Source: Prostheceraeus crozeri
Taxonomy: Eukaryota; Platyhelminthes; Polycladida; Euryleptidae
Reading direction: 5' to 3'
DNA: 64,000 bases
Assembly (NCBI GenBank): GCA_907163375.1
Contig: CAJQUW010016963.1
Location: forward strand, 1-64,000
The notes under the pieces were generated by a model. It had not been told where the DNA came from and did no database searches. It saw nothing but the letters and a program-made list of their open reading frames with translations. This document shows positions 32,471 through 43,451 of the stretch, one piece after another; position 1 is the first letter of the stretch; each line of letters opens with the position of its first letter. Made by a program: the position numbers and the translations under genes.

Positions 32471-35083
32471 AATATTTTCGCGGAGTGATAAAAATATACA
32501 AATATAGTGTTATAATATTTTTTTATTTTATGTATATATGAAATTTGTCTATCTTAGAAATTAGAAAATTAAAAAGGTTCAGTAGTTATTCCATCAGGTA
32601 AAATTTTTCTTTTATCATCAAATGGATCTAATGCTAATTTATGTTCTTCTTTTAAATACATGTTATGTTTTTTTGAATTAAGTCTATAATTACATGCTGT
32701 TTTTATTTCATTATTAAATAATACATTTTTATAATCTTGAAATGTTATTTGATTAGCCACTGATGCCTTTGAAATTCCTTTTAATGTTTTATGTGTTTTA
32801 ATATTATTAGTTGTATCATAACAGTAACATTTAGATTTTAAAAATATAGCTTCTGTTATGAAATCTTCATTTCCTTCTAATTCATCTTTTACTTTACATA
32901 AATCAGAAGGATGAATGATATCTTTTATTTTATCTATTTCTTCATCAAGTGTAGAATTATACGGTATTGTTAATTCTAAGAAAACAGAATCGGTATCTGT
33001 AAAGTGTAATTTATAGTTTTTGCCATAAGCAGGTGCTAAATAATCATATATAAATTTATACATAAATAGTTTAGCTAATTCTAATATAGTGAAACCAATA
33101 AAATTAAACTTATCATGTTTTACGCTAATTCGACGTAAATGTACAGCACATAGTTCATCACTAAATCTAGTAGTTCTTTTATATGTAGGTTTCCTTGTTA
33201 AATTTTGAAACCTATCTTTATCATAAACTATTTCAATATTTTGTCTATTACGCACATTTTCTAAAGTCTTACCATAAAATGCATTATTCATTAATTTGAA
33301 GAACACGTTTCCAAAATCATCTTTATTTCTTTTAGCTATTTTGCGTTTTTCAATATTGAACTCTATATAATTTTTTAACCACCTAGATTTTTGATAAAAT
33401 AGTTTTCGATGTATTTTGGTGAGAATCATTCCATGATCTAAATACCAATCTAGCATTCTTCCTTCAACAACATACTTTCCTTTATTGCTTTGTGTTAACA
33501 TAAGTTTTTTTGTTGGTCTGTATTTCTTAGGAATTAAAGATTTTTGATAATCTGAAAAATCTTCTATATTAGGAATTTTGTTTTCGGGACAGAAAGGAAA
33601 ATATTTTGTTTTATCTTTTATTTCATCAGGGTATACTAAATCAACTTCATATATATAACCATGATTATAATTTCCATCATATGTTTTTTGATAATCTAGA
33701 ATATTACACCATGACATTTCACCTGTTGGTAATTCTTGTATCATGCAAGAAGAATATAAGCTATTAAAATCATAATATAACAAATAGTTTTCTCTCATGA
33801 ATTCATCAATTGCTTTTTCACGTTCTACTCCTTCTCGTTTCGTTCGAAAAATTTCTAATATTTTTTCTTTTTCTTCTGGAGATAAAGGTTTCATTATTCC
33901 ATACTCTTGTGGATTTACTTTCTTATTATAACATTTAACATATCTATTACCTAAAACTGATGAAACTCCACCTCTAATTCCAGATTCAAAAAATAATAAT
34001 TTATCATATGTATTTTCTTTATAATGTTTAAGTTTAACATTTGTATGTTTTAATCCTGCTATCCATGTTAAACCTGGTGTAGAATAACAATAACATGGAT
34101 CTATTCCGTAATATTCTAAACACATATCACGAAAGTTTTCAAAAAGATCAGCTAGTATTAATACATCTATCTGAAGATATTTCATTGTATAATCATACAT
34201 TGTTCTACAATTTAACTCTCTCCAATTCTTTTCAGCTTCTGCATAGTCTTCGTCAGATAATTTTGATTGTTTTAATGTTGATTTAAATTCATTTATTGGA
34301 GGAAGTTGTTTTTCTTCCATAATTTTATTCACAGAATTAAAATCTCCAGTTATATACTCATACGGAAATATGCCTTTTAAAGGTTTTAAATTATATTTAT
34401 TTAATATTTTACATTGTTCAGATTTCAAAGTTTTTCCCATAACATCTAATGAATAAGGAGTAAAAAATCTAAATGCATCTAAAATTCTAATACAACCTAA
34501 TTGCATTGAAAAATATTCTTCTTCTGTTTTACATAGTACATTTATTTGTTGTTGTTGTAATTTTTCAGATGAAAATAAATCTTTCATTACTAGATGGAAA
34601 TCATATTTAGAACCATTGTAGAAATATAGAGGAACAAAGTTATATTTAAATTTATTAGCATTAAGATTACAAGAATTATGTGCTGCACCTCCATATAATC
34701 CATTTAGATGATCATGATCTTTTACCTTAACGGCAGAGCCGTCGCTTCGCCTATCAAGATATCTACCTTTGCCATTTTTATAATTTTTTGTAAATTCTCT
34801 TCCACAGTAATAACATTTTGTTTCATTAATAAAATTTAATTTTTCTTTTTCTGTTAATGGCATCATTGGAATATTTGTTTCAAGCAATTGTGAAAAACGT
34901 CCTTGTAATTCTTCTACTTTCTTTGTAAACATTTCTGAACTATCTTCACCATAGTATTGAAAATATTCTGATTTTAATAATTCAGGATAATTTGAATGAA
35001 TGTACATTCCCCAACATAATGGTTTTTGTTCAAATAAATATTTTTCTTTACTTTGTTCAGATGCACTTTTTTCATAATTAAAA

Positions 35084-35168
35084 ACCGAAGGTTCTAGGGC
35101 TTGGCCCGTACCATTTTCAGAATTATAATTTTCAGAATCGGGTGAAGCCCTGGAACTTTCCGTTCGAT
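35084..35168. repeat. Two mini-hairpin repeats inside the polymerase frame
   Basis: ACCGAAGGTTCTAGGGCTTG at 35084 and the opposite-strand variant GGTGAAGCCCTGGAACTTTC at 35141 are two copies of the same repeat. On the coding strand they read RTESSRASP and NGTGQALEPSVF. They lie just after exonuclease motif I in a region that varies between polymerases, and leave the frame open. Confidence 0.85.
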
Positions 35169-36788
35169 TTTGTGTCATATTAACATTATAAGCTTCAAAA
35201 TCACAATAAATAGTAAAGGGTACTTTATTTTTAAAATACCATTTATTATCTTCTAAATAATCATCTTTAGGAAATGTGTTTCTGACTGCTTCATTTTGTT
35301 GACAATTCTCCAAATGTCTATTCATTTCTTCTTTAGTTCTAAAACTTGTCATACATTGAAGACAAGGAAAATTTGTATTATCTGAAGTTTTTGTGAATAT
35401 AGAAACATCTTTACACAATATAAAATGACCCTGATAATATAATATATTCGCTTGTGCTGGTTGTTTTGACTGTTCTAGTTTTTCAAATTTATCTTGATAT
35501 ATTTCATGTGTTTCATTAATTTCTTTTGCAAGATTAAATGTATTTCGATGAAAATTTTGATTTAATATTTGTAGCTGATAAATATATTCTTTATCATGTT
35601 GTTCTTTATATTGTTGTAGACATTTTTTTAAAGATTCATTTATTTTTTGATTGGTTTCATTTTCTTCATTATTTAATTCTTTATTGTCATCATTTAATTT
35701 TTGAATCGTTTCTATCTTATTTTCATATTTATGGTGATATTCTTGTAGTAACATTTTTGTTTGTTGTTGATAATCTATTTTACATTTTTGTAAACTTTTA
35801 TTTAAATTTTCTAATTTTTGTTGATATTCTGAAGATAAAGATGAATATTTGTAATTATAATCATCAGTACGTCCTTTATAATTATTATGATTAATCATTA
35901 TTGGTGATAGTGTTTTAACAAGTTCAAATTTTTCAGTACATATTATATTTCCTTGGTAAAAAATATTATGATGCATGTAATTTCCTCTATCATTATATAC
36001 TATTTCTGATTGACATAAATTTTTATTATTCAAATAAAATTTTTTTTGAATCTGAGTAAAGTGGAGTAATTTTACCAATAGAAACATAATTCACATTTAA
36101 TTCAAAAACATTTACTTCTATTAAATTTTTATTCTTTTTATGAAACTTTATTAATCTATTATAATCATATGGAAATTCATGTAAGCCATCAGAAAGATCA
36201 AATTCATTTATGTATTCTTCTTTATTGTAATGACTTAGTCTTTCTTTATGATATTCTGCAGGATGTAAATGTGCTATAATACTCCACAGAAAACAATAAT
36301 CATCTTCATTTTTTATGTTGATTAATTGTGGTGAACTGAAAGGTAAAGGAACATAACTACCACCAGTATTATTTTTATACTTATCAATTACTATTTTCTT
36401 AGATAGTATTTTAACAAATCTCCAACCAGATTCACGTAACTGGGCTTCAATTATACAATTTTCTAATTTAAGTATCATCGATTCAAATATGGGTTGTATA
36501 TCATTTACATTATGAATTTCTTGTGAATTTGTAAAATGTCCTTGTATTATTTCTTCAGGAATTCCATCAGGTCCATTTTTTGTATAAAGTACTTCTACAT
36601 TCATATAACATTTGAAAGATTTCTTAAATATATTATAAAAGTTGGTTAGAATATCAGAAAAAGTTTTATCGGTTTCATTATATTCAAAAGACTGATTAAA
36701 TAAATATTTTATATTTGCTAAGGCTTCATCGGTTCGTTCAGCTTCATCAAATTCATCAGTATCGCTAAATAAATATCTTCCATCTGGT

Positions 36789-36816
36789 ACGGGCGAAGCC
36801 CTAGAACCTTCGGTTT
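36789..36816. repeat. Mini-hairpin repeat inside the polymerase amino-terminal frame
   Basis: ACGGGCGAAGCCCTAGAACC followed by TTCGGTTT matches the repeats at 35084 and 54559 almost base for base. It encodes TEGSRASPV in the polymerase direction. The frame stays open through it. Confidence 0.88.
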
Positions 36817-36994
36817 GTATGGTCTCATCTTCACTATTAAAAACTTTTTTATATTCCGAATGTGAATAATCATCAAACATTTTTTTAACTTTTATATCAG
36901 TAGGCAATGTTTCTAGATAGTTTTTATAACTATTTAATTTTAATATATTTCCTTCATCAACTCGTTCTACATTTTGTAAATGCAATTTACTATA

Positions 36995-38612
36995 ATAATA
37001 ATAATAATAATAAGATAACTTTATTGGTCCACATACGATTAGATTCGGTAGACGCATCACAATTCAAAGAGATAAAATCTATAAAATGATAAAAATATAC
37101 ATCAAGGTACACATTACAGCGCAAATACTATTTACAAAATTTGATAAATGAAGATTTGTAGCGTAAAGTCCGAGCAAAGGGCTTGCGTAGAGGACAAATA
37201 CTACGACTGCATCGGGTACGAGAATTGAAGCATTCCTGCAGAGGATGGTTGTCGTCAATCACAATTTTCTGAAAAAGTGACTCACAGGAACGGTTCATGG
37301 TACTCAAAACGTCCGGATGAATCTGCTCACCAATCATCTTTGCGGCTCTCTTTTCAATTCGAACGATTTTGTCAGTGAGGTATTTTGGGGCGTTAATAAA
37401 AACTGGACAACAGTAAAGTAAAATAGATCTCACGAAGGCAAAGTACGTTCTACGAATCAAATGTGATGGACAGCCAAATCGTCTCAAATTCGCTAGAACA
37501 AATAATCTCTGCGAAGCATGACACACAGTCTTAGTGATATGGATGTTCCATTTCAGATTGTCACAGAAATGGACGCCGAGAATCTTTATGGACGATGCAG
37601 TTTTTAAGATATCACCACTGCTAGTTTTGATGGGCTCCACTGATAGATTTTTCCGCGTAATTACATTCATAACGGCACATTTGGAGTAGTTGATGGGAAG
37701 ACCAATGGAGTTAGACCAAGAAACGATATTGTCGTATTCGGATTGTAGCGAATCTTCCTCGGCTGATCGCAAACAGTGCAGTAATGTTAAATCATCAGCG
37801 TACATCACGATTGATGAGTTGGTATGAAGCGCTGAGTATTTGCTAACCGCCATACAAAAAATCAGCGGACCAAGTATGCTGCCCTGTGGAACACCCGACG
37901 GGGCAGAGTAGGAGCTCGAGATTGAAGTGTGCAATTTGACAGACTGCTGCCTACCGCTAAGAAAATCCTCCATCCATGAAATTACAGGCAAAGGGATGCC
38001 GAATTCTCTACACGATTTGATTGCAGTTTGATGAGGCAATAAATCAAACGCCTTCGCGAAATCGATCGTCAGGACTCTAGCTGCACCAGAGTGGCCATCC
38101 AGGTATTGCAACATGCGGTTGTAAAGAAGAGTCGTTGCAACCGCGGTTCCTCTGCCGGGTACATAAGCAAATTGTGTTGAGCCAATTCTTTCACGAATAC
38201 GAGGTGCAATCCATTTGTTAGCAACGACCTTTTCCAAGCACTTGGAGAGAATGGAGAGGTTGGATATCGGACGGTACTGATTCACTTCCTTTGGATGGGA
38301 ACATTTTGGGATCGGAGTGATATGGGACTTCTTAAAGCAATGAGGAACATGACCTTCTTCCATACTTTGATTGAAGAGCTTGGTGATTGCGGGACCGAGA
38401 AGATGTGCAAAGTCCCGATAAATCCAGAAAGGAAGAGCATCCGGTCCTGGACTCTTCCTCTTCAGCCCGTTCAAGGTCGATGTCACTTCAGACAGGTCAA
38501 TTTTTGACACAGGTTGATGGTCTTGTTGAAGTTCAAAGATGTCGTTGCTTGTGACAGGATTTTGGGAGTTCTCGTATACAGACGAGAAATAGTTGGCGAA
38601 GTCTTGAGCAGT
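36995..38612 (-). mobile_element. 5'-truncated LINE (CR1/Jockey-like) inserted in the outer Polinton polymerase
   Basis: On the minus strand the element ends in a TTATTATTATT... tail (about 36995-37015) preceded by an AATAAAG signal. It starts abruptly at about 38612 inside a coding frame, as expected for a 5'-truncated target-primed insertion. It carries a reverse transcriptase (37128-38612). The insertion is younger than the Polinton arm it interrupts. I could not settle a target duplication. Confidence 0.8.
37128..38510 (-). CDS. LINE reverse transcriptase (CR1/Jockey-like), 5'-truncated
   Basis: The 460 residues from the first Met (the frame continues upstream to the truncation at about 38612, with ANYFSSVYENSQ, typical of the stretch before RT). 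RT blocks in order: KSPGPDALPFWIY, ITPIPKCSHPKEVNQYRPIS, VLTIDFAKAFDLLPH, SGVPQGSILGPLIF, MYADDLTLL (the catalytic YADD), and ILGVHFCDNLKWNIHI. A C-terminal RHPLR-like cysteine cluster CSRSICPLR follows. The endonuclease is absent because of truncation. The frame is uninterrupted, so the insertion is recent. Confidence 0.9.
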   Translation of the reverse strand: MSKIDLSEVTSTLNGLKRKSPGPDALPFWIYRDFAHLLGPAITKLFNQSMEEGHVPHCFKKSHITPIPKCSHPKEVNQYRPISNLSILSKCLEKVVANKWIAPRIRERIGSTQFAYVPGRGTAVATTLLYNRMLQYLDGHSGAARVLTIDFAKAFDLLPHQTAIKSCREFGIPLPVISWMEDFLSGRQQSVKLHTSISSSYSAPSGVPQGSILGPLIFCMAVSKYSALHTNSSIVMYADDLTLLHCLRSAEEDSLQSEYDNIVSWSNSIGLPINYSKCAVMNVITRKNLSVEPIKTSSGDILKTASSIKILGVHFCDNLKWNIHITKTVCHASQRLFVLANLRRFGCPSHLIRRTYFAFVRSILLYCCPVFINAPKYLTDKIVRIEKRAAKMIGEQIHPDVLSTMNRSCESLFQKIVIDDNHPLQECFNSRTRCSRSICPLRKPFARTLRYKSSFIKFCK

Positions 38613-38911
38613 TATTTAAATGTTATTTATTAAAAAATAACATTATTATTAAAGTTATTTATTTATTTAAATGAGATTGATAACTCTTTTTTGTTTGCAA
38701 CTTTTTTTTACATAAGACACAATAAAACTTGGTATTTTCCATTTTTTTTATTTTTTTAGAGAAAATTTAAGAAAAAATTTGTGTTTTAATTTTAGATATA
38801 AACATTCTAATATCAAGGACTTGAGTGTTATTTTATATTATTATATATTTCACGTTCTTTAGTTATTTTTTCTTTATCACATTAAGTTTTATCATATTAA
38901 GTTTTACCATA

Positions 38912-38972
38912 TTAAGTTTCATCATATAATGTTTTATCAAAAGATAATTCAAATTTTTTTTCACTAACTAGT
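38912..38972 (-). pseudogene. 3' end of the outer copy of the acidic-tail protein gene
   Basis: Read on the minus strand, this matches the last about 20 codons and the downstream repeats of the gene at 47298-48593 (tail like SFDKTLYDET). The rest of the outer copy is missing at the junction with the inner Polinton, which starts at 38973. It shows that the inner element lies in what was the outer element's central gene block. Confidence 0.8.
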
Positions 38973-39572
38973 AGTAGTTTATAGTGTGACATCCGGCGCG
39001 ACGCTTCGCTTCGCTTTGCTTCGCTTGCGCCGGATGTCACACTTTTGCGGGGGTTTTCAAAATTTTCAAAAAAATCAAAATTTCAAAAATTTAGGTAGAT
39101 TTCAAATTTCACGTGGCCGAAGGGCGAAAATTTAAGTTGTCTCAAAATATCACGTGGTCTAAGAATTTTGAAAATTTAGGCAGACGAAAATTTAAGTTGT
39201 CTCAAAATATCACGTAGTCTCAATATACCAGAAGATTGTATTCAAAATATTTATTCAAAATATTTATTCAAAATATTCATTTAAAAATGGAAGAAACAAA
39301 AGTGGATGAAACAAAAGTGGAAGGAACCTCAAGAATATATCCTTCGTTATCATATGAACGTAGTTCTACTTTAATGGACATTGAAAAAATGAACATTGAA
39401 AAAATGAACAAAGAAAAACACAAAGATAGAGTTAGGTATATGAAAGATAAGGAATCTCAATTATTATTAAGATTAGAGCATTATAAAAAGTTAAGAAAGA
39501 GATGGTCTAATGCTTTAACAATTGTCATTTCATCTGGCGTTCTTACAATTCCAGTAGTTGCTACTGCTTTAA
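38973..39572. repeat. Left terminal inverted repeat, type B
   Basis: Matches about 55890-56526 inverted, with a shorter membrane-protein gene on this side. The first 350 bp are unrelated by eye to the type-A repeat, but from the membrane-protein start onwards the two types are alike. Internal direct repeats around TTAAGTTGTCTCAAAATATC occur at 39132 and 39193, and ATTCAAAATATTT is repeated three times before the gene. Confidence 0.9.
38984..39042. repeat. Long perfect hairpin near the type-B terminus
   Basis: Arms GTGTGACATCCGGCGC (38984-38999) and its complement (39027-39042) form a 16-bp stem. The 27-base loop is a run of CTTCG/CTTTG pentamers. The same hairpin is at 56457-56515 in the right repeat. 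It starts 11 bp from the element end, so it could be a recognition or priming structure. Confidence 0.9.
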
Positions 39573-39607
39573 CTCGATACAAAATGAAAACACATTTCCA
39601 TCTTTGA
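39287..39607 (+). pseudogene. Shortened copy of the membrane/coiled-coil protein in the left terminal repeat
   Basis: The start MEETKVDETKVEGTSRIYPS and the following charged region match the gene at 55513-56220. The second half is missing apart from part of the hydrophobic segment. It is the terminal-repeat partner of the full gene at the other end of the inner element and is probably not a working gene. Confidence 0.8.
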
Positions 39608-39641
39608 AATATTTTATTCACATCACAGACAAGTACTATGT

Positions 39642-40115
39642 ACAAGTAGCATGGTTTACAACGAATAAAATATGTTGACTAGAAAATGTATTATGCCATG
39701 ATACAATTGTTTCTGTATGAGTAAAATAAGGTAAGGCTCATAGAACTATAAAACCAATGAGGACAAGTAGCATAGTTTACAACGAATAAAATATGTTGAC
39801 TAGAAAATGTATTATGCCATGATACAATTGTTTCTGTATGAGTAAAATAAGGTAAGGCTCATAGAACTATAAAACCAATGCGGACAAGTAGCATAGTTTA
39901 CAACGAATAAAATATGTTGACTAGAAAATGTATTATGCCATGATACAATTGTTTCTGTATGAGTAAAATAAGGGAAGGGTCATAGTACTATAAAACCAAT
40001 GAGGACAAGTAGCATGGTTTACAACGAATAAAATATGTTGACTAGAAAATGTATTATGCCATGATACAATTGTTTCTCGTAAATTCAAATAAGGGAAGGG
40101 TCATAGTACTATTAT
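39642..40115. repeat. Tandem repeat, 121-bp unit, about 3.9 copies
   Basis: Copies begin at 39642, 39763, 39884 and 40005 with ACAAGTAGCAT, each followed by AATATGTTGACTAGAAAATG and GCCATGATACAATTGTTTC. Copies differ by only a few bases. It fills the space between the terminal repeat and the accessory gene of the inner Polinton. Confidence 0.95.
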
Positions 40116-40137
40116 CTATTGGGAGTAGCTTACCGTT

Positions 40138-40728
40138 TCAATTGATTGAGTTTAAAATTTGATCAAGGGTTGGGCGGTGTCTCCCATGGCGAAGATACGA
40201 GTCAATAATAGCGAAGTTCCTTTTGAAAAATGATATAGATTCCGTCGAGTTCTTAATAAACGGAAATCGTAAATATAGTTTATAAAATTTTCTTAAAAAG
40301 ATGTTATAGCCTCTGGAATAACCTAATTGTTTACAAACATGGCCACTTCCCCGGATTACAGTCAAAGCTCTTCCTTTTAACAACGATAACTTCACAGTAT
40401 TGTTCACCGAAATGTCTTCTTCTCTTCTTAAATGTGCTAAATAATTAGTTAGCTCTGATGGTAAGATGTCTCTTTGAATTTCTTCTTCAAAATTATAGTT
40501 TGAACTGATATTGATGGCGTTATCTTGCAATGTGTCTTCAAATCGATTTATCACTAAAAATTCTCTGAATGTTTTTGATGCGTGGATGTCTTCTTCCTCC
40601 CTTGGTTTAAGATATTTCTCCTGAAATTCTGTTAGCATCTCAATACACTTCTTCCGTTGATCTTCGTTCACAATAGTGTCTGAAATTTTTCTTTTCAAAT
40701 CGGCAAAGGCGATGCTTGAACGTGCCAT
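40138..40728 (-). CDS. Accessory protein of unknown function (inner Polinton only)
   Basis: The frame gives 196 residues beginning MARSSIAFADLKRKISDT. The first half is acidic-helical (EDQRKKCIEMLTEFQEK, LPSELTNYLAHLRREEDI). The second half is basic with aromatic residues (FLRKFYKLYLRFPFIKN) and ends RHGRHRPTLDQILNSIN. No family is recognised. It occupies the slot between protease and terminal repeat, where the outer element has a different gene (60006-60500). Base composition is a little richer in GC than its neighbours, so capture from elsewhere is possible. Confidence 0.55.
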   Translation of the reverse strand: MARSSIAFADLKRKISDTIVNEDQRKKCIEMLTEFQEKYLKPREEEDIHASKTFREFLVINRFEDTLQDNAINISSNYNFEEEIQRDILPSELTNYLAHLRREEDISVNNTVKLSLLKGRALTVIRGSGHVCKQLGYSRGYNIFLRKFYKLYLRFPFIKNSTESISFFKRNFAIIDSYLRHGRHRPTLDQILNSIN

Positions 40729-40837
40729 TTTCGTTAAAACGTAGTGAATTAATTATGATAAAAAATAAAATTGTTGAAAGTCGCTGATGAAATTGACCAA
40801 AATAGATAAAGGTCACAGATGATTCGTAAGCAGTCAC

Positions 40838-41099
40838 AGTCTCGTAGAACGCTCGCAGAATGAATGCACGCAGTAATACGTGGAATAATGGCAGCAGCTG
40901 TTCAAGTGAAAAGTCATGAGTTATTCTCTCATACTGAATAGCTTAAACTGGTAGCAGCTGTTCATGTTGAGAAATTTGGTAACAGATGTTGCTAATGTCT
41001 TAATACAGATAAAACAATCAATATTCTCTTAACAAGAGTTCATAAGAATAAAATGGAACAATGTAACGTTTTAATTTAGATTAAATTAAATCATTTCAA
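40838..41099. other. Intergenic stretch with short repeated phrases
   Basis: GGTAGCAGCTGTTCA-like phrases occur near 40895 and 40951. No coding sequence is seen. It may hold the promoter of the minus-strand accessory gene. Confidence 0.4.
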
Positions 41100-41470
41100 A
41101 ATCGAATAAGTAGCAAGGAAAGTCATCATTGTGGAACAGTTTTAAATCAATACCCCCTCCCTTCTGTCTAAGTAGTAAGGAAAGACATCATTAGAGAACA
41201 GTTTTAAATCAATACCCCCTCCCTTCTGACTAAGTAGCAAGGAAAGTCATCATTGTGGAACAGTTTTAAATCAATACCCCCTCCCTTCTGACTAAGTAGT
41301 AAAGAAAGACATCATTAGAGACCAGTTTTAAATCAATACCCCCCCCCAGTAGTAAGGAAAGTCATCATTATAAAAATGTTTTAAATCAATACCCCCTTCT
41401 GACTAAGTAGTAAGGAAAGACATCATTAGAGAACAGTTTTAAATCAATACCCCCCCCCTCCTTCTGACTT
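41100..41470. repeat. Tandem repeat, about 62-bp unit, five to six copies
   Basis: The unit contains AAGTAGTAAGGAAAGACATC, then CAGTTTTAAATCAATACCCC and CTTCTGA. The outer element has the same array in reverse at about 59345-59525 with only about three copies. C-runs vary in length between copies. Confidence 0.92.
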
Positions 41471-41504
41471 CTAGGGGTCTCTTAAGAAATTTTTTTATTA
41501 TAAA

Positions 41505-41993
41505 ATGAGCAACATAAATGAGTTTTTGAAATTATATGGAACACAGACAACAACGAATTTCGATTTAAATAAGATTGCTAATCAATTGGGAATAAAGAAT
41601 TTTCACATATTGATGAGGGATGAATTACAATTCCTAAAAAATAGGCCAACCGGAACCTTCAGTTCACGGAACAAAGTTCCATCAATAACTGTAAATTTCA
41701 TAACAAATCTTCATACGTCAAATGAAAAAGGTGTACATTGGTCAGCAGGCGTTAAAAATTATCAGCAGAACTATTATTTTGACCGCCCGGAGGCTGAGAA
41801 CTATTGGTTCGACTCATACGGTTTGCCCCCTACAAATGAAGTAAAAGAATTACTTGGCAATGGAATTTATAATACATTTCAAATTCAAAAACCGGGAACA
41901 ACTTATTGTGGGCAATTATGTTTATACGTTTTGTACAAATTACAAAAAGGAGTATCATTTCTAGATATTATGTTAGAGTTAAACAATCTATAA
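41505..41993 (+). CDS. Adenain-like cysteine protease (inner Polinton)
   Basis: The frame gives 162 residues. Polinton and adenovirus proteases mature capsid proteins. Family signs are KGVHWSAG with the catalytic His, FDSYGLPP with the acidic residue of the triad, and TTYCGQLCLYVL with the nucleophile Cys region. It lies converging on the phospholipase-integrase gene, as in the outer element (58857-59315). The two copies are very alike apart from a short in-frame difference. Size is close to the 170-200 residues usual for the family. Confidence 0.85.
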   Translation: MSNINEFLKLYGTQTTTNFDLNKIANQLGIKNFHILMRDELQFLKNRPTGTFSSRNKVPSITVNFITNLHTSNEKGVHWSAGVKNYQQNYYFDRPEAENYWFDSYGLPPTNEVKELLGNGIYNTFQIQKPGTTYCGQLCLYVLYKLQKGVSFLDIMLELNNL

Positions 41994-42027
41994 CTCAAGC
42001 GAAGCTAGCTAAAGCGCCACCTAAAGG

Positions 42028-43380
42028 TTAAAGCTCTGTTTTCTGTAATTCATTTTGATAAAAACGGCCTCTGATATCCTCATTATCTAAATCTTTAATT
42101 TCATAAGTAATCGGATAACTTTGATTTATTTTGCAAACTTCAAATATTTCTTTAGTCCAATAGCCAACAAAGCCTTTTTCAAATTTATTCTTATATTTAA
42201 ATATCCTAACTCTATCTCCAATTTTAAATTTCGGCTTAAGTTTCTGCAAATTCGGATTACTCTCATTCGAATTATTATTCTCGAATATTTTCTTTCGTAT
42301 CAAATCAGGGTCGTCAGAAGCATTCTTTGGTGTTTCTTCAATACCAGAATGAACTTTATTATTGTACTCTTCTACAATTCCTGGTAATATCTTCAACCAT
42401 TTCTGATTTCTTTGCTCAGTAAATTTCTTGAATAATTTATTTTTTAACGTCCGATTGAATCTTTCTATCACTACAGCTTTTCCAGCGTTTTCAGTTGAAT
42501 AAACAGTTTCAAATAGTGGCTGAACGTTTCTGTTATAAAATTCCGACCCTTTATCAACAAACAATTTTTTTGGCTTTCTATTACTTTCTTTAAAGATTTC
42601 TTCAAACGCATATTTAACTGAAAGACCACTTTTATTTTTTAAAGGCTTTACCCAAGCATATCGTGTATATAAATCTATAACGGTCAATGCGTATTTGTAG
42701 TCCCTTTCATTCGGCATATGAATAAGATCAGCACTCCAAATATCATCTTTATTAAATACTTTTACTTTTAATAAATATTTAGGCTTTCTATATTCTTTAT
42801 GAATTTCAGATGCGTAGGTTCGAGCGTTGCTCTCAGAGTTATTAGTTCGAGCGTTGCTCTCAGAGTTATTAGTTCGAGCGTTGCTCTCAGACAGCTTTGC
42901 TGTCGTTTCATTTAAACCCTGTCCGAATAATATTTTAGCTTGTAAAGCTTTCTTAACAAACATTCTTTCAATTTTTTCTCTAAATGTAGGGTTTTGAATA
43001 CTATCTAATTCTTGAATCATCTTCTTATCAGCTGCATGTCGAGAACTTAGATCATGATTTCGATAAGCTAAATCATGCCTGTAAGCGGCGGCATCTACTC
43101 TATTTATTGGTTCTTCACCTGGTTTCGGATTATTATTCTCATCTAGTCTTATATCTAATCGAGTTCCTGGCCCAGTATATGAATGACCAGGAAGATGTTT
43201 TTCTTTCGAATATTTACTCCAAATAAATCCAGGAAAGTTTTCTAATTTTTTTTGTATGTCACCTCCAATATGCTGACAGTTTGAGTTTTTATTTTTGTTT
43301 AATAGATAATTTAATAAATCTAAATTAGCAATTTTTAATTTAATTAAATTTTCTGAATTTGTGGAATTTGCGGTATCCAT
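42028..43380 (-). CDS. Phospholipase A2-like domain fused to Polinton integrase (inner)
   Basis: The frame gives 450 residues; the start at 43380 (MDTANSTNSENLIKLK) lies after a TTTTTAAA context. Residues about 55-135 resemble the parvovirus VP1 unique-region phospholipase A2: HSYTGPGTRLD as calcium loop and AAAYRHDLAYRNHD with the His-Asp pair. Then a linker of SESNART repeats, then a retroviral-type integrase core: WSADLIHMP, LFVDKGSEF and VIERFNRTLK give the D, D and E; the end FKIGDRVRI...ITYEIKDLD is the SH3/chromo-like tail. The usual N-terminal zinc finger of integrases is not seen. Parvovirus phospholipase helps virions leave endosomes. The same fusion occurs at 57467-58804. Confidence 0.9.
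   Translation of the reverse strand: MDTANSTNSENLIKLKIANLDLLNYLLNKNKNSNCQHIGGDIQKKLENFPGFIWSKYSKEKHLPGHSYTGPGTRLDIRLDENNNPKPGEEPINRVDAAAYRHDLAYRNHDLSSRHAADKKMIQELDSIQNPTFREKIERMFVKKALQAKILFGQGLNETTAKLSESNARTNNSESNARTNNSESNARTYASEIHKEYRKPKYLLKVKVFNKDDIWSADLIHMPNERDYKYALTVIDLYTRYAWVKPLKNKSGLSVKYAFEEIFKESNRKPKKLFVDKGSEFYNRNVQPLFETVYSTENAGKAVVIERFNRTLKNKLFKKFTEQRNQKWLKILPGIVEEYNNKVHSGIEETPKNASDDPDLIRKKIFENNNSNESNPNLQKLKPKFKIGDRVRIFKYKNKFEKGFVGYWTKEIFEVCKINQSYPITYEIKDLDNEDIRGRFYQNELQKTEL
42826..42905. repeat. Hairpin repeats at the phospholipase-integrase junction
   Basis: The 33-base unit around TTCGAGCGTTGCTCTCAGA occurs three times here and once in the outer copy (about 57996-58015). GAGCGTTGCTC and CAGCTTTGCTG are small stem-loops. 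In the protein the unit reads as NNSESNART. It lies exactly between the two enzymatic domains. Confidence 0.9.
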
Positions 43381-43451
43381 TTTTAAAGATAAAAAACTTT
43401 TAAAAGATAAAATAAAAGTTTTACCGAAAAGAACCAAAGGTTCTGAGGTTA

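Larger units (their letters stand above)
32569..38743 (-). pseudogene. polB: Protein-primed family B DNA polymerase, lineage A (interrupted by a LINE)
   Basis: This is the replicative polymerase of Polintons. Exonuclease motifs: YCDFEAY, YNGSKYDFH and YLQIDVLILAD. A zinc-binding insert has CYYCGREF and HDHLNGLYGGAAHNSCN, typical of Polinton polymerases. Polymerase motifs: A in YYDFNSLYSS, B in KLMNNAFYGKTLEN, C in HFTDTDSVFLE. The longest frame (32569-36087) has 1172 residues and holds the whole exonuclease-polymerase core. The amino-terminal part continues to about 38743, where a CxxC...H finger-like start is seen, but a LINE lies in it (36995-38612) and about one further break is present. 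Two hairpin repeats (35084-35111, 35138-35168) and another at 36789-36816 lie within coding sequence. Orientation is opposite to the polymerase of the inner element relative to shared genes. Confidence 0.9.

Noticed and set aside
32569-37060. Plus-strand frames of 60-118 residues opposite the polymerase
   Set aside because: They are shadows of the minus-strand polymerase.
39642-40115. CRISPR-like array
   Set aside because: The 121-bp units are head-to-tail with no unique spacers, in a eukaryotic mobile element; a simple tandem repeat.
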